This document shows positions 1 to 6,022 of a stretch of 6,792 bases of DNA, one piece after another; the stretch's first letter is position 1, and every line of letters begins with the position of its first letter. Made by a program: the position numbers and the translations under genes. The notes under the pieces are model-generated. The model was given only the letters and a program-made list of their open reading frames with translations, was not told the DNA's origin and did not search any database. Origin of the DNA: an uncultured Clostridia bacterium (GTDB lineage Bacteria > Bacillota_A > Clostridia > Christensenellales > Aristaeellaceae); contig CAMBWJ010000099.1 of assembly GCA_945871545.1 (NCBI GenBank), positions 1 to 6,792 on the forward strand, given 5' to 3'.

Positions 1-351
<351 letters not shown>

Positions 352-379
352 GCATCTTTCCTCCAGAATTGCTGCTCCC

Positions 380-408
380 AGTATACTCCATTTTCCCAAG
401 CTTGCCAA
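380..408 (-). promoter_or_regulatory. Sigma-A-like promoter for tlyA
   Basis: Reading leftward, a -35 box TTGGCA (408-403) and a -10 box TATACT (385-380) are separated by exactly 17 bp. Each differs from consensus at one position. Transcription would start near 373, giving a leader of about 20 nt before the ATG at 351 that contains the GGAGG ribosome binding site. So tlyA appears to begin its own transcript here rather than continue one from an upstream gene. The assignment is by consensus only. Confidence 0.7.
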
Positions 409-456
409 GTCTGCTCCGGTGAAGCTGGAAATATGTGGGAATTCTCCAAATTTGAC

Positions 457-485
457 TTGACGGATTTGAAGATTATATATAAAAT
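457..485 (+). promoter_or_regulatory. Sigma-A-like promoter for the CAP-domain gene
   Basis: A -35 box TTGACG (457-462) and a -10 box TAAAAT (480-485) are separated by 17 bp, inside the most AT-rich stretch of the window (about 440-530). An overlapping TTGACT at 452-457 could serve as an alternative -35 with a TATATA at 474-479, but its 16-bp spacing makes it the second choice. Transcription would start near 491-493, about 41 nt before the ATG at 534. The promoter is embedded in inverted repeats, described separately, which suggests a regulator binds here. Confidence 0.72.
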
Positions 486-509
486 AATCATGAAATATAT
501 TTCAAATCC
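462..509. repeat. Nested inverted repeats around the CAP-gene promoter (candidate operator)
   Basis: Three perfect inverted repeats sit in 48 bp. The outer pair is GGATTTGAA (462-470) and TTCAAATCC (501-509), which straddles the -10 box with a 30-bp gap. The middle pair is GATTAT (471-476) and ATAATC (484-489), which flanks the -10 box. The third is an uninterrupted 14-bp palindrome TGAAATATATTTCA (491-504) at the predicted transcription start. Short palindromes arise by chance in AT-rich DNA, but a 9-bp spaced pair overlapping both a 14-bp palindrome and a promoter is suggestive of an operator. I do not recognise the sequence as the site of a known regulator. Confidence 0.45.
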
Positions 510-533
510 ATTACAAAAGGAGTTGAAACACCG

Positions 534-962
534 ATGAAAAAGAAGATGCTTGCGCTTGTGCTGGTGCTTATGCTGACGCTGGGTGCGGCCCAGGCGGCGA
601 CGCTGGTGACGGCGAACGCCCAGAGCGTGGTCAATCAGGTGAACCAGGAGCGCGCAAAGCAGGGCCTGAGCGCCCTGCGCGTCGATCCAAAGCTCACCGC
701 TGCGGCGCAGATCCGCGCCAAGGAGATCGTTGAGAAGTTCAGCCACACCCGGCCCGACGGCACGAAGTGGTCCACGGTGTCCTCCGTTGCCTACGGCGAG
801 AACATCGCCAAGGGTCAGAGGACGGCGGACAAGGTGATGGCGGCCTGGATGACCTCCAGCGGCCACCGCGCCAACATCCTGCGCGCGAGCTACGGCTCCA
901 TCGGCGTGGCCTGCGTGAAGTCCGGCGGCGTGTACTACTGGGTGCAGCTGTTCGGCAGGTGA
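534..962 (+). CDS. Secreted CAP/SCP-domain protein (YkwD-like)
   Basis: Seen: 142 residues with an N-terminal signal peptide, made of a basic MKKK start, a hydrophobic core at residues 5-18, and possible cleavage after AQA (21) or ANA (29). Almost all of the remainder is one CAP (cysteine-rich secretory/antigen 5/PR-1) domain, about residues 31-142. Its hallmarks are 'VNQERAKQGLSAL', 'SHTRPDG' with His71, 'YGENIAKG' with Glu89, 'SSGHRANIL' with His111, and a terminal 'YYWVQLFG'. His71, Glu89 and His111 are the usual conserved cavity residues. There is no cell-wall anchor, transmembrane tail or extra domain, so it should be released or loosely attached outside the membrane. Biochemical function of bacterial stand-alone CAP proteins is mostly unknown; sporulation, wall and secreted roles have been proposed for relatives. 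The start is supported by AAGGAG at 517-522, 11 nt upstream. It is transcribed alone, divergent from tlyA and convergent with the MATE gene. Confidence 0.9.
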   Translation: MKKKMLALVLVLMLTLGAAQAATLVTANAQSVVNQVNQERAKQGLSALRVDPKLTAAAQIRAKEIVEKFSHTRPDGTKWSTVSSVAYGENIAKGQRTADKVMAAWMTSSGHRANILRASYGSIGVACVKSGGVYYWVQLFGR

Positions 963-979
963 TCCCCCTGCAAAGGGAA

Positions 980-1007
980 GCCCCGGCGGGAAAAATCCTG
1001 CCGGGGC
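980..1007. terminator. Hairpin terminator shared by the convergent CAP and MATE genes
   Basis: An 11-bp GC-rich stem (980-990 pairing with 997-1007, one G-U wobble when read rightward) closes a 6-nt loop AAAAAT. It lies 17 nt after the CAP-gene stop and 20 nt after the MATE-gene stop. The rightward tail is short, CGC then TTTATA. The leftward tail TTCCCTTTG is only moderately T-rich. Position between convergent stops supports a bidirectional terminator, but efficiency is uncertain in either direction because neither U-tract is strong. Confidence 0.72.
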
Positions 1008-1027
1008 CGCTTTATACGCCTGTAAAC

Positions 1028-2437
1028 TCAGCTCAGCTGCATGTCGCTGCCGGAGACGATGTTGTGAATCCACACGCCCTTCTTCACCAGCACCAGGCCA
1101 ATCACGCCCTTGATCACGTCCAGGAAGCGCTCGCAGAGGAAGATCAGCACTACGCTCATGGCGGTGAAGTGGGTGAGGCAGTAGGCCAGCGGGATGCAGA
1201 GCACCCAGGTGAAGCCGCAGTCGAACAGGAAGGTGATGCCCGTCTTGCCGCCGGAGCGGATGATGAAGTACTCGCAGTTGCAGAAGGCGTTTGCGGGCAT
1301 CATGCAGGCGCAGACCAGAATCAGCTTGCTGGCCAGGCTGCGCACGCTGGGCAGCACGTCGTAGAGCAGGGGAATCGCATGGGAGCAGGAGATCAGTGTA
1401 AGCGCGACGACGACGCTGATGGCGACGGAGAAGGCGATCAGCTTCCAGGCGTGATCCTTGGCGATTTCCACATCGTCCGCGCCCAGATCCTGGCCGACGA
1501 TGATGGAGGCGGCGGTGCCCATGGAGAAGAAGAACACGCTGAAGAGGTTGAACACGGTGGTGCTGATGCTGGTTGCCGCCACCACGTCCAGGCCGCGCAG
1601 GGAGTAGATCTGGTTCAGCATGGCCATGCCCAGCGACCAGAGCAGCTCGTTCACCAGCAGCGGCATGCCCTTGATGGTGATCTCCTTGACCACCTGGCGG
1701 GGAATGGACAGCGTGCGGAAGAGCCCCCTGGCGAAGGGGTGCTTTTTGGCGTGGCTGTGGGTGTAGATCACGATGATGCCCAGCTCCACATAGCGGGACA
1801 GCACGGTGGCGATGGCCGCGCCCTGCACGCCCAGCTGCGGAAAGCCCAGCTTGCCGTAGATCAGCAGGAAGTTGAAAATGAGGTTGACGAACACGGCGAT
1901 GATGCCCGCCAGCATGGGCAGGCGGGTCTCTCCGGTCTCGCGCAGGGTGCTGGCGTAGCTCTGGGCGATGGCGAAGGGCGGAAGCCCCAGCAGCATGAGG
2001 TTCAGGTACTGCAGGCCGTAGTGCAGCGTGTCCGCCACGCGGGCAGGGTCGCTGTCGTCGGTGAGGTACAGCAGCACCAGCTCCCGTCCCTTCAGCAAGA
2101 ACAGCGCAATCGCGCCCAGGGACAGCAGCAGGCCCGCATAGAGCTTGTAGCGGCAGGACGCGCGCACGCCCTCTTGGTTGCCCGCGCCGCAGTACTGGGC
2201 GGTGAAGATGCCCGCGCCCGAGACCGCGCCGAACACGGCCAGGTTGAATACATAGATCAGCTGGTTCGCCACGGCGACGCCCGAAAACTGGTCGGTGCCG
2301 ATGCGGCCGACCATCAGGTTGTCCAGCAGGTTGACGAAGTTCGTGATGGCATTCTGCACGATAATCGGAACCACCACGGCCAGCACCATTGCATAGAATG
2401 CGCGGCTTCCGATCAGCTTGCGGAGCTTCGAGGGCAT
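1028..2437 (-). CDS. MATE-family multidrug/toxin efflux transporter
   Basis: Family role: inner-membrane antiporters that export cationic drugs, dyes or metabolites in exchange for Na+ or H+. Seen: 469 residues, normal for the family, strongly hydrophobic along its length and compatible with 12 transmembrane helices in two homologous halves. The family signature spans residues about 185-215, with 'NLIFNFLLIYG' then 'LGVQGAAIATVLSR'. The duplicated cytoplasmic-loop motif appears as 'AQYCGAGNQEGVR' (80-92) in the first half and 'VGQDLGADD' (314-322) in the second. 'LRETGETRLPM' (165-175) and 'IRSGGKTG' (393-400) are the matching loop elements. Start choice: ATG at 2437 has GGAGGT 9 nt upstream. 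The same frame is open for another 20 codons to 2497, but those residues precede the ribosome binding site and overlap the likely promoter. The substrate cannot be predicted. It is flanked by terminators on both sides, so it is probably monocistronic. Confidence 0.93.
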   Translation of the reverse strand: MPSKLRKLIGSRAFYAMVLAVVVPIIVQNAITNFVNLLDNLMVGRIGTDQFSGVAVANQLIYVFNLAVFGAVSGAGIFTAQYCGAGNQEGVRASCRYKLYAGLLLSLGAIALFLLKGRELVLLYLTDDSDPARVADTLHYGLQYLNLMLLGLPPFAIAQSYASTLRETGETRLPMLAGIIAVFVNLIFNFLLIYGKLGFPQLGVQGAAIATVLSRYVELGIIVIYTHSHAKKHPFARGLFRTLSIPRQVVKEITIKGMPLLVNELLWSLGMAMLNQIYSLRGLDVVAATSISTTVFNLFSVFFFSMGTAASIIVGQDLGADDVEIAKDHAWKLIAFSVAISVVVALTLISCSHAIPLLYDVLPSVRSLASKLILVCACMMPANAFCNCEYFIIRSGGKTGITFLFDCGFTWVLCIPLAYCLTHFTAMSVVLIFLCERFLDVIKGVIGLVLVKKGVWIHNIVSGSDMQLS

Positions 2438-2468
2438 AGCATAAATACCTCCATTGGTTATCCTCTGT

Positions 2469-2497
2469 ATCCTATCACAAGCCTGCGGGAGGGACAA
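2469..2497 (-). promoter_or_regulatory. Weak candidate promoter for the MATE gene
   Basis: Reading leftward, TTGTCC (2497-2492) and TAGGAT (2474-2469) are 17 bp apart, each matching the sigma-A consensus at four of six positions. They lie downstream of the folA terminator and about 30 nt before the MATE start codon, the only sensible place for a promoter. Match quality is modest, so the exact boxes are uncertain. Confidence 0.4.
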
Positions 2498-2528
2498 GGC
2501 GATTCAGGTAAAGAAGCAGGAAGAGGAC

Positions 2529-2569
2529 AGAGAAAGACCTGCGGCAGAGGATTGTGTCCTTGTCGCAGG
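2529..2569 (-). terminator. Rho-independent terminator after folA
   Basis: Reading leftward from 2569, CCTGCG pairs with CGCAGG (2543-2538). The inner part continues with a 1x1 mismatch, a CA/TG pair, a single bulged C, then AGGA pairing with TCCT around the 5-nt loop CACAA. A pyrimidine-rich tail, TCTTTCTCT (2537-2529), follows. The stem begins 15 nt after the folA stop. The stem is imperfect but position and tail support termination of the peptidase-folA transcript. Confidence 0.7.
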
Positions 2570-2584
2570 CCGGATGAAGCGCGT

Positions 2585-3064
2585 TTAGTTGTTCAGTTTT
2601 CGGCGGGTGTAGGTCACGTATTCGTAGGGCAGCTCGCCGTCGAAGCGGGCCTCCACGCGGCGGTCGAAGGCCGATGCGTCAAATTCGGGAAAGAACACGT
2701 CTCCCTCCACATCCGCGTCGATCTCGGTGATGTACATCACGTCCACCAGCTCGAGCGCTTCGGCAAAGAGCCTTGCGCCGCCGGAGACGAAGGCGTGGCG
2801 ATCCCCAGCCAGCGCGATGGCCTCGGCAAGGGAGGACGCGGTGCACAGGTTCTCTCCCTCGTAGCGCTGCGTGCGGGAGACGACGATGTTCAATCTTCCC
2901 GGCAGGGGATGACCGATCTCCTCGTAGGTGACGCGGCCCATGATGATGGCGTTGCCCATGGTGAGGTCGCGGAAGCGGTGCAGGTCGCCGGGGATGCTCC
3001 AGGGCAGGCGGCCGTCGCGGCCGATGACGCGGTTGCGGGCGTGGGCGACAATCAGTGCAAGCAT
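2585..3064 (-). CDS. folA: Dihydrofolate reductase
   Basis: Reaction: NADPH-dependent reduction of 7,8-dihydrofolate to tetrahydrofolate in the cytoplasm, feeding thymidylate, purine and methionine synthesis; it is the target of trimethoprim. Seen: 159 residues, the length of a typical chromosomal enzyme. Residues fall at the same numbers as in E. coli DHFR: Trp22 in 'LPW' of the Met20-type loop, the catalytic acid Asp27 in 'PGDL', Arg57 in 'PLPGR' for the folate glutamate tail, and Thr113 in 'YITEID'. The NADPH-binding 'MGRVTYEEIG' (42-51) and a Gly-Gly pair at 95-96 ('SGGARLF') are present; the usual Tyr after this pair is Phe100. 'GDVFFPEFD' matches the conserved C-terminal strand. The start ATG follows the peptidase TGA by 1 nt with only a weak ribosome binding site (GAAGTGA), so translation is probably coupled. 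No thymidylate synthase gene, its common partner, is in the window. Confidence 0.95.
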   Translation of the reverse strand: MLALIVAHARNRVIGRDGRLPWSIPGDLHRFRDLTMGNAIIMGRVTYEEIGHPLPGRLNIVVSRTQRYEGENLCTASSLAEAIALAGDRHAFVSGGARLFAEALELVDVMYITEIDADVEGDVFFPEFDASAFDRRVEARFDGELPYEYVTYTRRKLNN

Positions 3065-3065
3065 A

Positions 3066-4571
3066 TCACTTCAGTTCGTACAGCCTGGTGTACTTCTCCT
3101 CCAGATAGTCGAGATAGTGGTTCACGTTCAGGGGCTCGCCGGTGATTTTCCGAATCCACGCGTCTGGCGTGAGCATCGATGCGCAGGAGAACACGTGCTC
3201 CTTCATCCAGTCGAGCACCGCGTCCAGACGGCCCTCGGCCACGGCTGCGTCCACGTCGAGGTCCTGCTTCATGCGGCGCAGGATCTGCGCGCCGTAGGCG
3301 TTGCCCAGGGCGTAGGAGGGGAAGTAGCCGTAGCTGTCCGTCCAGTGCACGTCCTGCAGACAGCCCTGCGCGTCGTCGGGCACCTGAACGCCCAGGTACT
3401 CCGCGTACTTCGCGTTCCACAGCGCGGGAATCTCGTCAACGCCGATCTCGCCGTTGATGAAGGCCTTCTCCAGCTCGTAGCGGATCATTACGTGCAGGGA
3501 GTAGGTCAGCTCGTCGCTCTCGGTGCGGATCAGGCTGGGCCGGGAGATGTTGACCGCCTCATAGAGCTCCCGCTCGGTAACGTCCGCGAAGGTGTCGCCG
3601 CTGATCTCCTGCAGCTTGGGATACACGAAGTGGATGAAGGCTTCGCTGCGACCGATCAGGTTCTCGTAGAAGCGGGAGACGCACTCGTGCATGGCGTTGG
3701 ACATGCCGTTGTCGGCGTGGTTTGCGTAGAATTCCTCCGGCTCGTTCTGCATAAACAGCGCGTGACCGCCCTCATGCAGGGTGCTGAAGATGTTGGAGAT
3801 GAAGTTGTCCTCGTAGTAGTGGGTGGTGACGCGCACGTCCTTCGGGCCGTAGCTGTCGGTGAAGGGGTGCTCGGTGGTCATCAGCACCAGTGCGCTCTCC
3901 CGCAGACCCTCCAGGCGCAAAAGATAGCGGGAGAAGGCCTCCTGCTGGGGGATCGGCACGGGCCGGGATAGGAAGTCCTCCCGGATGGGCTTGCCCTCGG
4001 AGACGATGCGCTGCATCAGCGGCACGATGCGCGCCTTCAGTGCTCCGAAGAACGCGTCCAGCTGATTCTCGCTGCCGCCCTTCTCGTTGTCGTCCAGGCA
4101 GGCGTTGTAGTAGGTGGAGGGCTTCTCGTCCCGCAGGTCGATGGCGCGGCGGGTGCAGTCGATCACCGCTGCGAGGCTGTCCCGGAAGAGGGAGAAGTCG
4201 CTGGCCTTCTTGGCGGCGAGCCACGCGCCGTAGGCACGGTTGCGGGCGGAATCCAGCTCGAAGGCGAACGCAGGCGTGAAGTTCTTGGTGCGTCCGTAGT
4301 TCTCCCACAGGCGCTCGACGAGCCTGCGCTGCACCGGCGTGAGCCCCTGACTGTCCGCGTGGAGCTCGCACACCAGGCGCTGGTACTTTTTGGAGTGGGT
4401 CAGCTTGTGCAGCTGCCGTCCGAGCACGGAGATGTCCTCCCCGGCCTGCGCAAGGCCCTCCTCCGGGGCGCAGCACATCATGTCGAAGTTGAGCTTGCCC
4501 ATGCTGCGCTGATAGACCTCGGCTTCGCTGAGGATGGAAAAGAGCTGCTTGAGTTTCTGCTGGTTGGTCAT
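3066..4571 (-). CDS. M32-family metallocarboxypeptidase (Taq carboxypeptidase type)
   Basis: Reaction: zinc-dependent removal of C-terminal amino acids from peptides, expected in the cytoplasm since there is no signal peptide. Seen: 501 residues, the usual family length, and essentially every M32 signature in order: HPF (235-237), 'DVRVTTHY' (245-252), the zinc motif HEGGH (266-270) with catalytic Glu267, 'HECVSR' (295-300) supplying the third ligand Glu296, 'IRTESDELTYSLH' (348-360), and 'LQDVHW' (405-410) followed by 'GYFPSYALGNAYGAQI'. The 30-residue distance from the first zinc His to Glu296 equals that in the Pyrococcus furiosus enzyme as I recall it. Two variations: the family's HES after the zinc site is HEC, and the N-terminal WDxxTxMP-like segment reads 'NFDMMCCAP' (28-36). 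Start: ATG at 4571 with GGAGGT 6 nt upstream. It is the first gene of a two-gene unit with folA and has a good promoter directly upstream. Confidence 0.94.
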   Translation of the reverse strand: MTNQQKLKQLFSILSEAEVYQRSMGKLNFDMMCCAPEEGLAQAGEDISVLGRQLHKLTHSKKYQRLVCELHADSQGLTPVQRRLVERLWENYGRTKNFTPAFAFELDSARNRAYGAWLAAKKASDFSLFRDSLAAVIDCTRRAIDLRDEKPSTYYNACLDDNEKGGSENQLDAFFGALKARIVPLMQRIVSEGKPIREDFLSRPVPIPQQEAFSRYLLRLEGLRESALVLMTTEHPFTDSYGPKDVRVTTHYYEDNFISNIFSTLHEGGHALFMQNEPEEFYANHADNGMSNAMHECVSRFYENLIGRSEAFIHFVYPKLQEISGDTFADVTERELYEAVNISRPSLIRTESDELTYSLHVMIRYELEKAFINGEIGVDEIPALWNAKYAEYLGVQVPDDAQGCLQDVHWTDSYGYFPSYALGNAYGAQILRRMKQDLDVDAAVAEGRLDAVLDWMKEHVFSCASMLTPDAWIRKITGEPLNVNHYLDYLEEKYTRLYELK

Positions 4572-4605
4572 GGATTTACCTCCGGGAATGTTTCATTTGG
4601 TATAT

Positions 4606-4634
4606 AGCATATCCGGAATGGGGAAGAAAGTCAA
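4606..4634 (-). promoter_or_regulatory. Sigma-A-like promoter for the peptidase-folA unit
   Basis: Reading leftward, TTGACT (4634-4629) and TATGCT (4611-4606) are separated by 17 bp; the -35 has five and the -10 four consensus matches. Transcription would start near 4599, about 28 nt before the ATG at 4571. The -35 box starts inside the T-rich tail of the mal terminator, so the two units are packed end to end. Confidence 0.68.
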
Positions 4635-4668
4635 GCAAAAGGGGCCGCCTCATCGCTGAGACAGCCCC
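4633..4668 (-). terminator. Strong rho-independent terminator after mal
   Basis: Reading leftward, a 12-bp stem (4668-4657 pairing with 4652-4641, two G-U wobbles) with tetraloop GCGA is followed at once by TTTTGCTT. It begins 14 nt after the lyase stop codon. This is the best terminator in the window and ends the mutE-mal transcript. Confidence 0.88.
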
Positions 4669-4682
4669 AATGCATGGATGAC

Positions 4683-5942
4683 TTACTTGCCGGCGGCCTT
4701 CTTCGCGGCGCGCAGGGCCAGGATGCGCTGCATCTCGTTGTAGACGATCATGTAGCCCTCGTCCACGCCCATGCCGGGCTTGGCCAGAATCTGGTCGGGC
4801 TGGGTCGCCATGGCGCAGTTCACGCACACCTGGGCGCTGCGGTCGGTCTCGTTGCAGGTGCCGCCCTGATACGCGCCGATGCCCTTCTGCTTGCAGTAGA
4901 GCACGGCCTCGATGGTGTTGTTCACGCCGCCCAGGTCGGGGGTCTTGATCTGCACCATGTGACCGGCCTTTGCGTCGGCAAAGAGCTTGATGTCCTCCAG
5001 CGTGTTGCACCACTCGTCGGCGACCAGCTCCACGTCGCAGCCGCGCTTGTCCAGCTCAGCGGTCAGGCCTGCGAGGGCCTCGATCTGGGTCTCGCGGTCA
5101 CAGTCGCAGTCCATGGGGCCCTCGATGCGCAGGTGGAAGGGCTTGGCCAGCTTGCCCAGCTCCTCGATGTAGTCCGCCATGTCCTTGTAGTTGTTGTTGC
5201 CGAACACCTGGCCGATGGTGCCGTAGCAGTCGATGTGCAGCACGGGGGCGTAGTCTTCGCTCTGGCGGTGCTCCAGGATGCGGTTGCGCAGCCAGGTCAC
5301 GTACTCGGCCAGCTTCTCGCCGTGCTCGCCCAGCTTGTCGTGCACGTTGTTGATCAGGGCGTGGGGCAGCACCTGCGCGCCCTTGATGATCATCTTGTCG
5401 GAGTTGTCGTAGCGGTCGTCGCCGGACTGGGTGAAGATCGGCACGGGCTTGTCGGACACGGTGCAGCCGTATTCGTCGGCCACGACCTCGCACATCAGGC
5501 GGCCGGTGGCCTTCGCGACGGCATCCAGCAGGGCCTGGGACACGCCGTAGCGGATGGCGGTGTGCAGGCGCTTGCCGTCGATGGTGATGGCCTCCATGTC
5601 GGCGGCGAGCTGACGGAAGTTGTCGGCCTCCTTGCCCACGAGCTGGGGCTTGATGTACTTGTCGATCAGCGGAATGAAGTCCTTGGCGAGGAACAGCGGG
5701 TCGCGTCCGCCAGCGCCGCTGTACTGCACCGCCGCGCAGTCGCCGTAGGCGATCTGGCCGTCCTCGAGGATCAGCATCACGGAGATGGATTCGCCGGCCT
5801 GACGCACGGCAGAGAAGCCCTCGGTCACGGGCTCGCCCACGTAGAACACGCCGTCGTGGCCCGCGCCCTTCTTGATGGCGCGCTGATCGTCAAAGTAGAA
5901 GCCCGTGCGGCCCTGGGAACATACGACATCCAGAATTTTCAT
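4683..5942 (-). CDS. mal: Methylaspartate ammonia-lyase
   Basis: Reaction: anti-elimination of ammonia from (2S,3S)-3-methylaspartate to give mesaconate (EC 4.3.1.2), the second step of glutamate fermentation via methylaspartate; cytoplasmic, Mg2+-dependent, enolase superfamily. Seen: 419 residues, close to the 413 of the Clostridium tetanomorphum enzyme, and alike along the whole length ('TGFYFDDQRAIKKGAGHDG', 'QYSGAGGRDPLFLAKDFIP'). Catalytic residues are intact. His194 in 'LPHALINNV' and Lys333 in 'QIKTPDLGG' correspond to the two acid/base residues His194 and Lys331. Mg2+ ligands are Asp238, Glu274 and Asp309. Gln172 and Gln331 of the substrate pocket are also present. Start: ATG at 5942 has GGAGGAG 6 nt upstream and matches the clostridial N-terminus; a TTG five codons earlier would overlap that site. 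It follows mutE by 80 nt with a hairpin between, and ends in a strong terminator. Confidence 0.96.
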   Translation of the reverse strand: MKILDVVCSQGRTGFYFDDQRAIKKGAGHDGVFYVGEPVTEGFSAVRQAGESISVMLILEDGQIAYGDCAAVQYSGAGGRDPLFLAKDFIPLIDKYIKPQLVGKEADNFRQLAADMEAITIDGKRLHTAIRYGVSQALLDAVAKATGRLMCEVVADEYGCTVSDKPVPIFTQSGDDRYDNSDKMIIKGAQVLPHALINNVHDKLGEHGEKLAEYVTWLRNRILEHRQSEDYAPVLHIDCYGTIGQVFGNNNYKDMADYIEELGKLAKPFHLRIEGPMDCDCDRETQIEALAGLTAELDKRGCDVELVADEWCNTLEDIKLFADAKAGHMVQIKTPDLGGVNNTIEAVLYCKQKGIGAYQGGTCNETDRSAQVCVNCAMATQPDQILAKPGMGVDEGYMIVYNEMQRILALRAAKKAAGK

Positions 5943-5988
5943 GGTAATCTCCTCCAAATCTATCAGTAAGTCGTTATTTCAGGCTGTG

Positions 5989-6016
5989 GTGGAGGGGGAG
6001 CTTGCTCCCCCTTCAC
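5989..6016 (-). other. GC-rich intercistronic hairpin between mutE and mal
   Basis: In the transcript (leftward), 6016-6005 pairs with 6000-5989 around the 4-nt loop CAAG: 11 of 12 positions pair and one is an A-C mismatch. The inner 8 pairs are uninterrupted and mostly G-C. The sequence after the stem, CAGCCTGAAATAACG, has no U-tract, so this does not look like an intrinsic terminator. It starts 6 nt after the mutE stop and ends about 33 nt before the mal ribosome binding site. A role in mRNA 3'-end stabilisation, processing or adjusting mutE:mal expression is inference. Confidence 0.6.
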
Positions 6017-6022
6017 ATCGCT

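Noticed and set aside
2438..2497. 20-codon N-terminal extension of the MATE transporter
   Set aside because: The extension contains the GGAGGT ribosome binding site and the candidate promoter, and does not resemble a MATE N-terminus. The ATG at 2437 is properly spaced.
767..3145. Very long plus-strand open frame (792 codons) opposite the MATE gene and folA
   Set aside because: It overlaps the CAP gene in another frame and is antisense to two clearly recognisable proteins. Its translation is low-complexity and rich in His, Gln, Ala, Gly and Asp, as expected from the reverse strand of GC-biased codons. There is no ribosome binding site and no recognisable domain.
2928..3971. Plus-strand open frame (347 codons) opposite folA and the peptidase
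   Set aside because: This is an antisense shadow of two well-supported genes, with biased composition and no domain.
5943..5957. TTG start giving a five-residue extension of methylaspartate ammonia-lyase
   Set aside because: It would lie on the GGAGGAG ribosome binding site. The ATG at 5942 matches the start of the characterised clostridial enzyme.
4674..5969. Plus-strand open frame (431 codons) covering methylaspartate ammonia-lyase
   Set aside because: It is a mirror of the lyase gene with a Val/Leu/Ala/His/Gly-rich, repetitive translation. The opposite strand encodes a protein with full-length family similarity and intact active site.
5989..6016. Hairpin read as a terminator separating mutE from mal
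   Set aside because: No U-rich tail in the leftward direction, no promoter visible between it and mal, and the two genes act in consecutive steps of one pathway.
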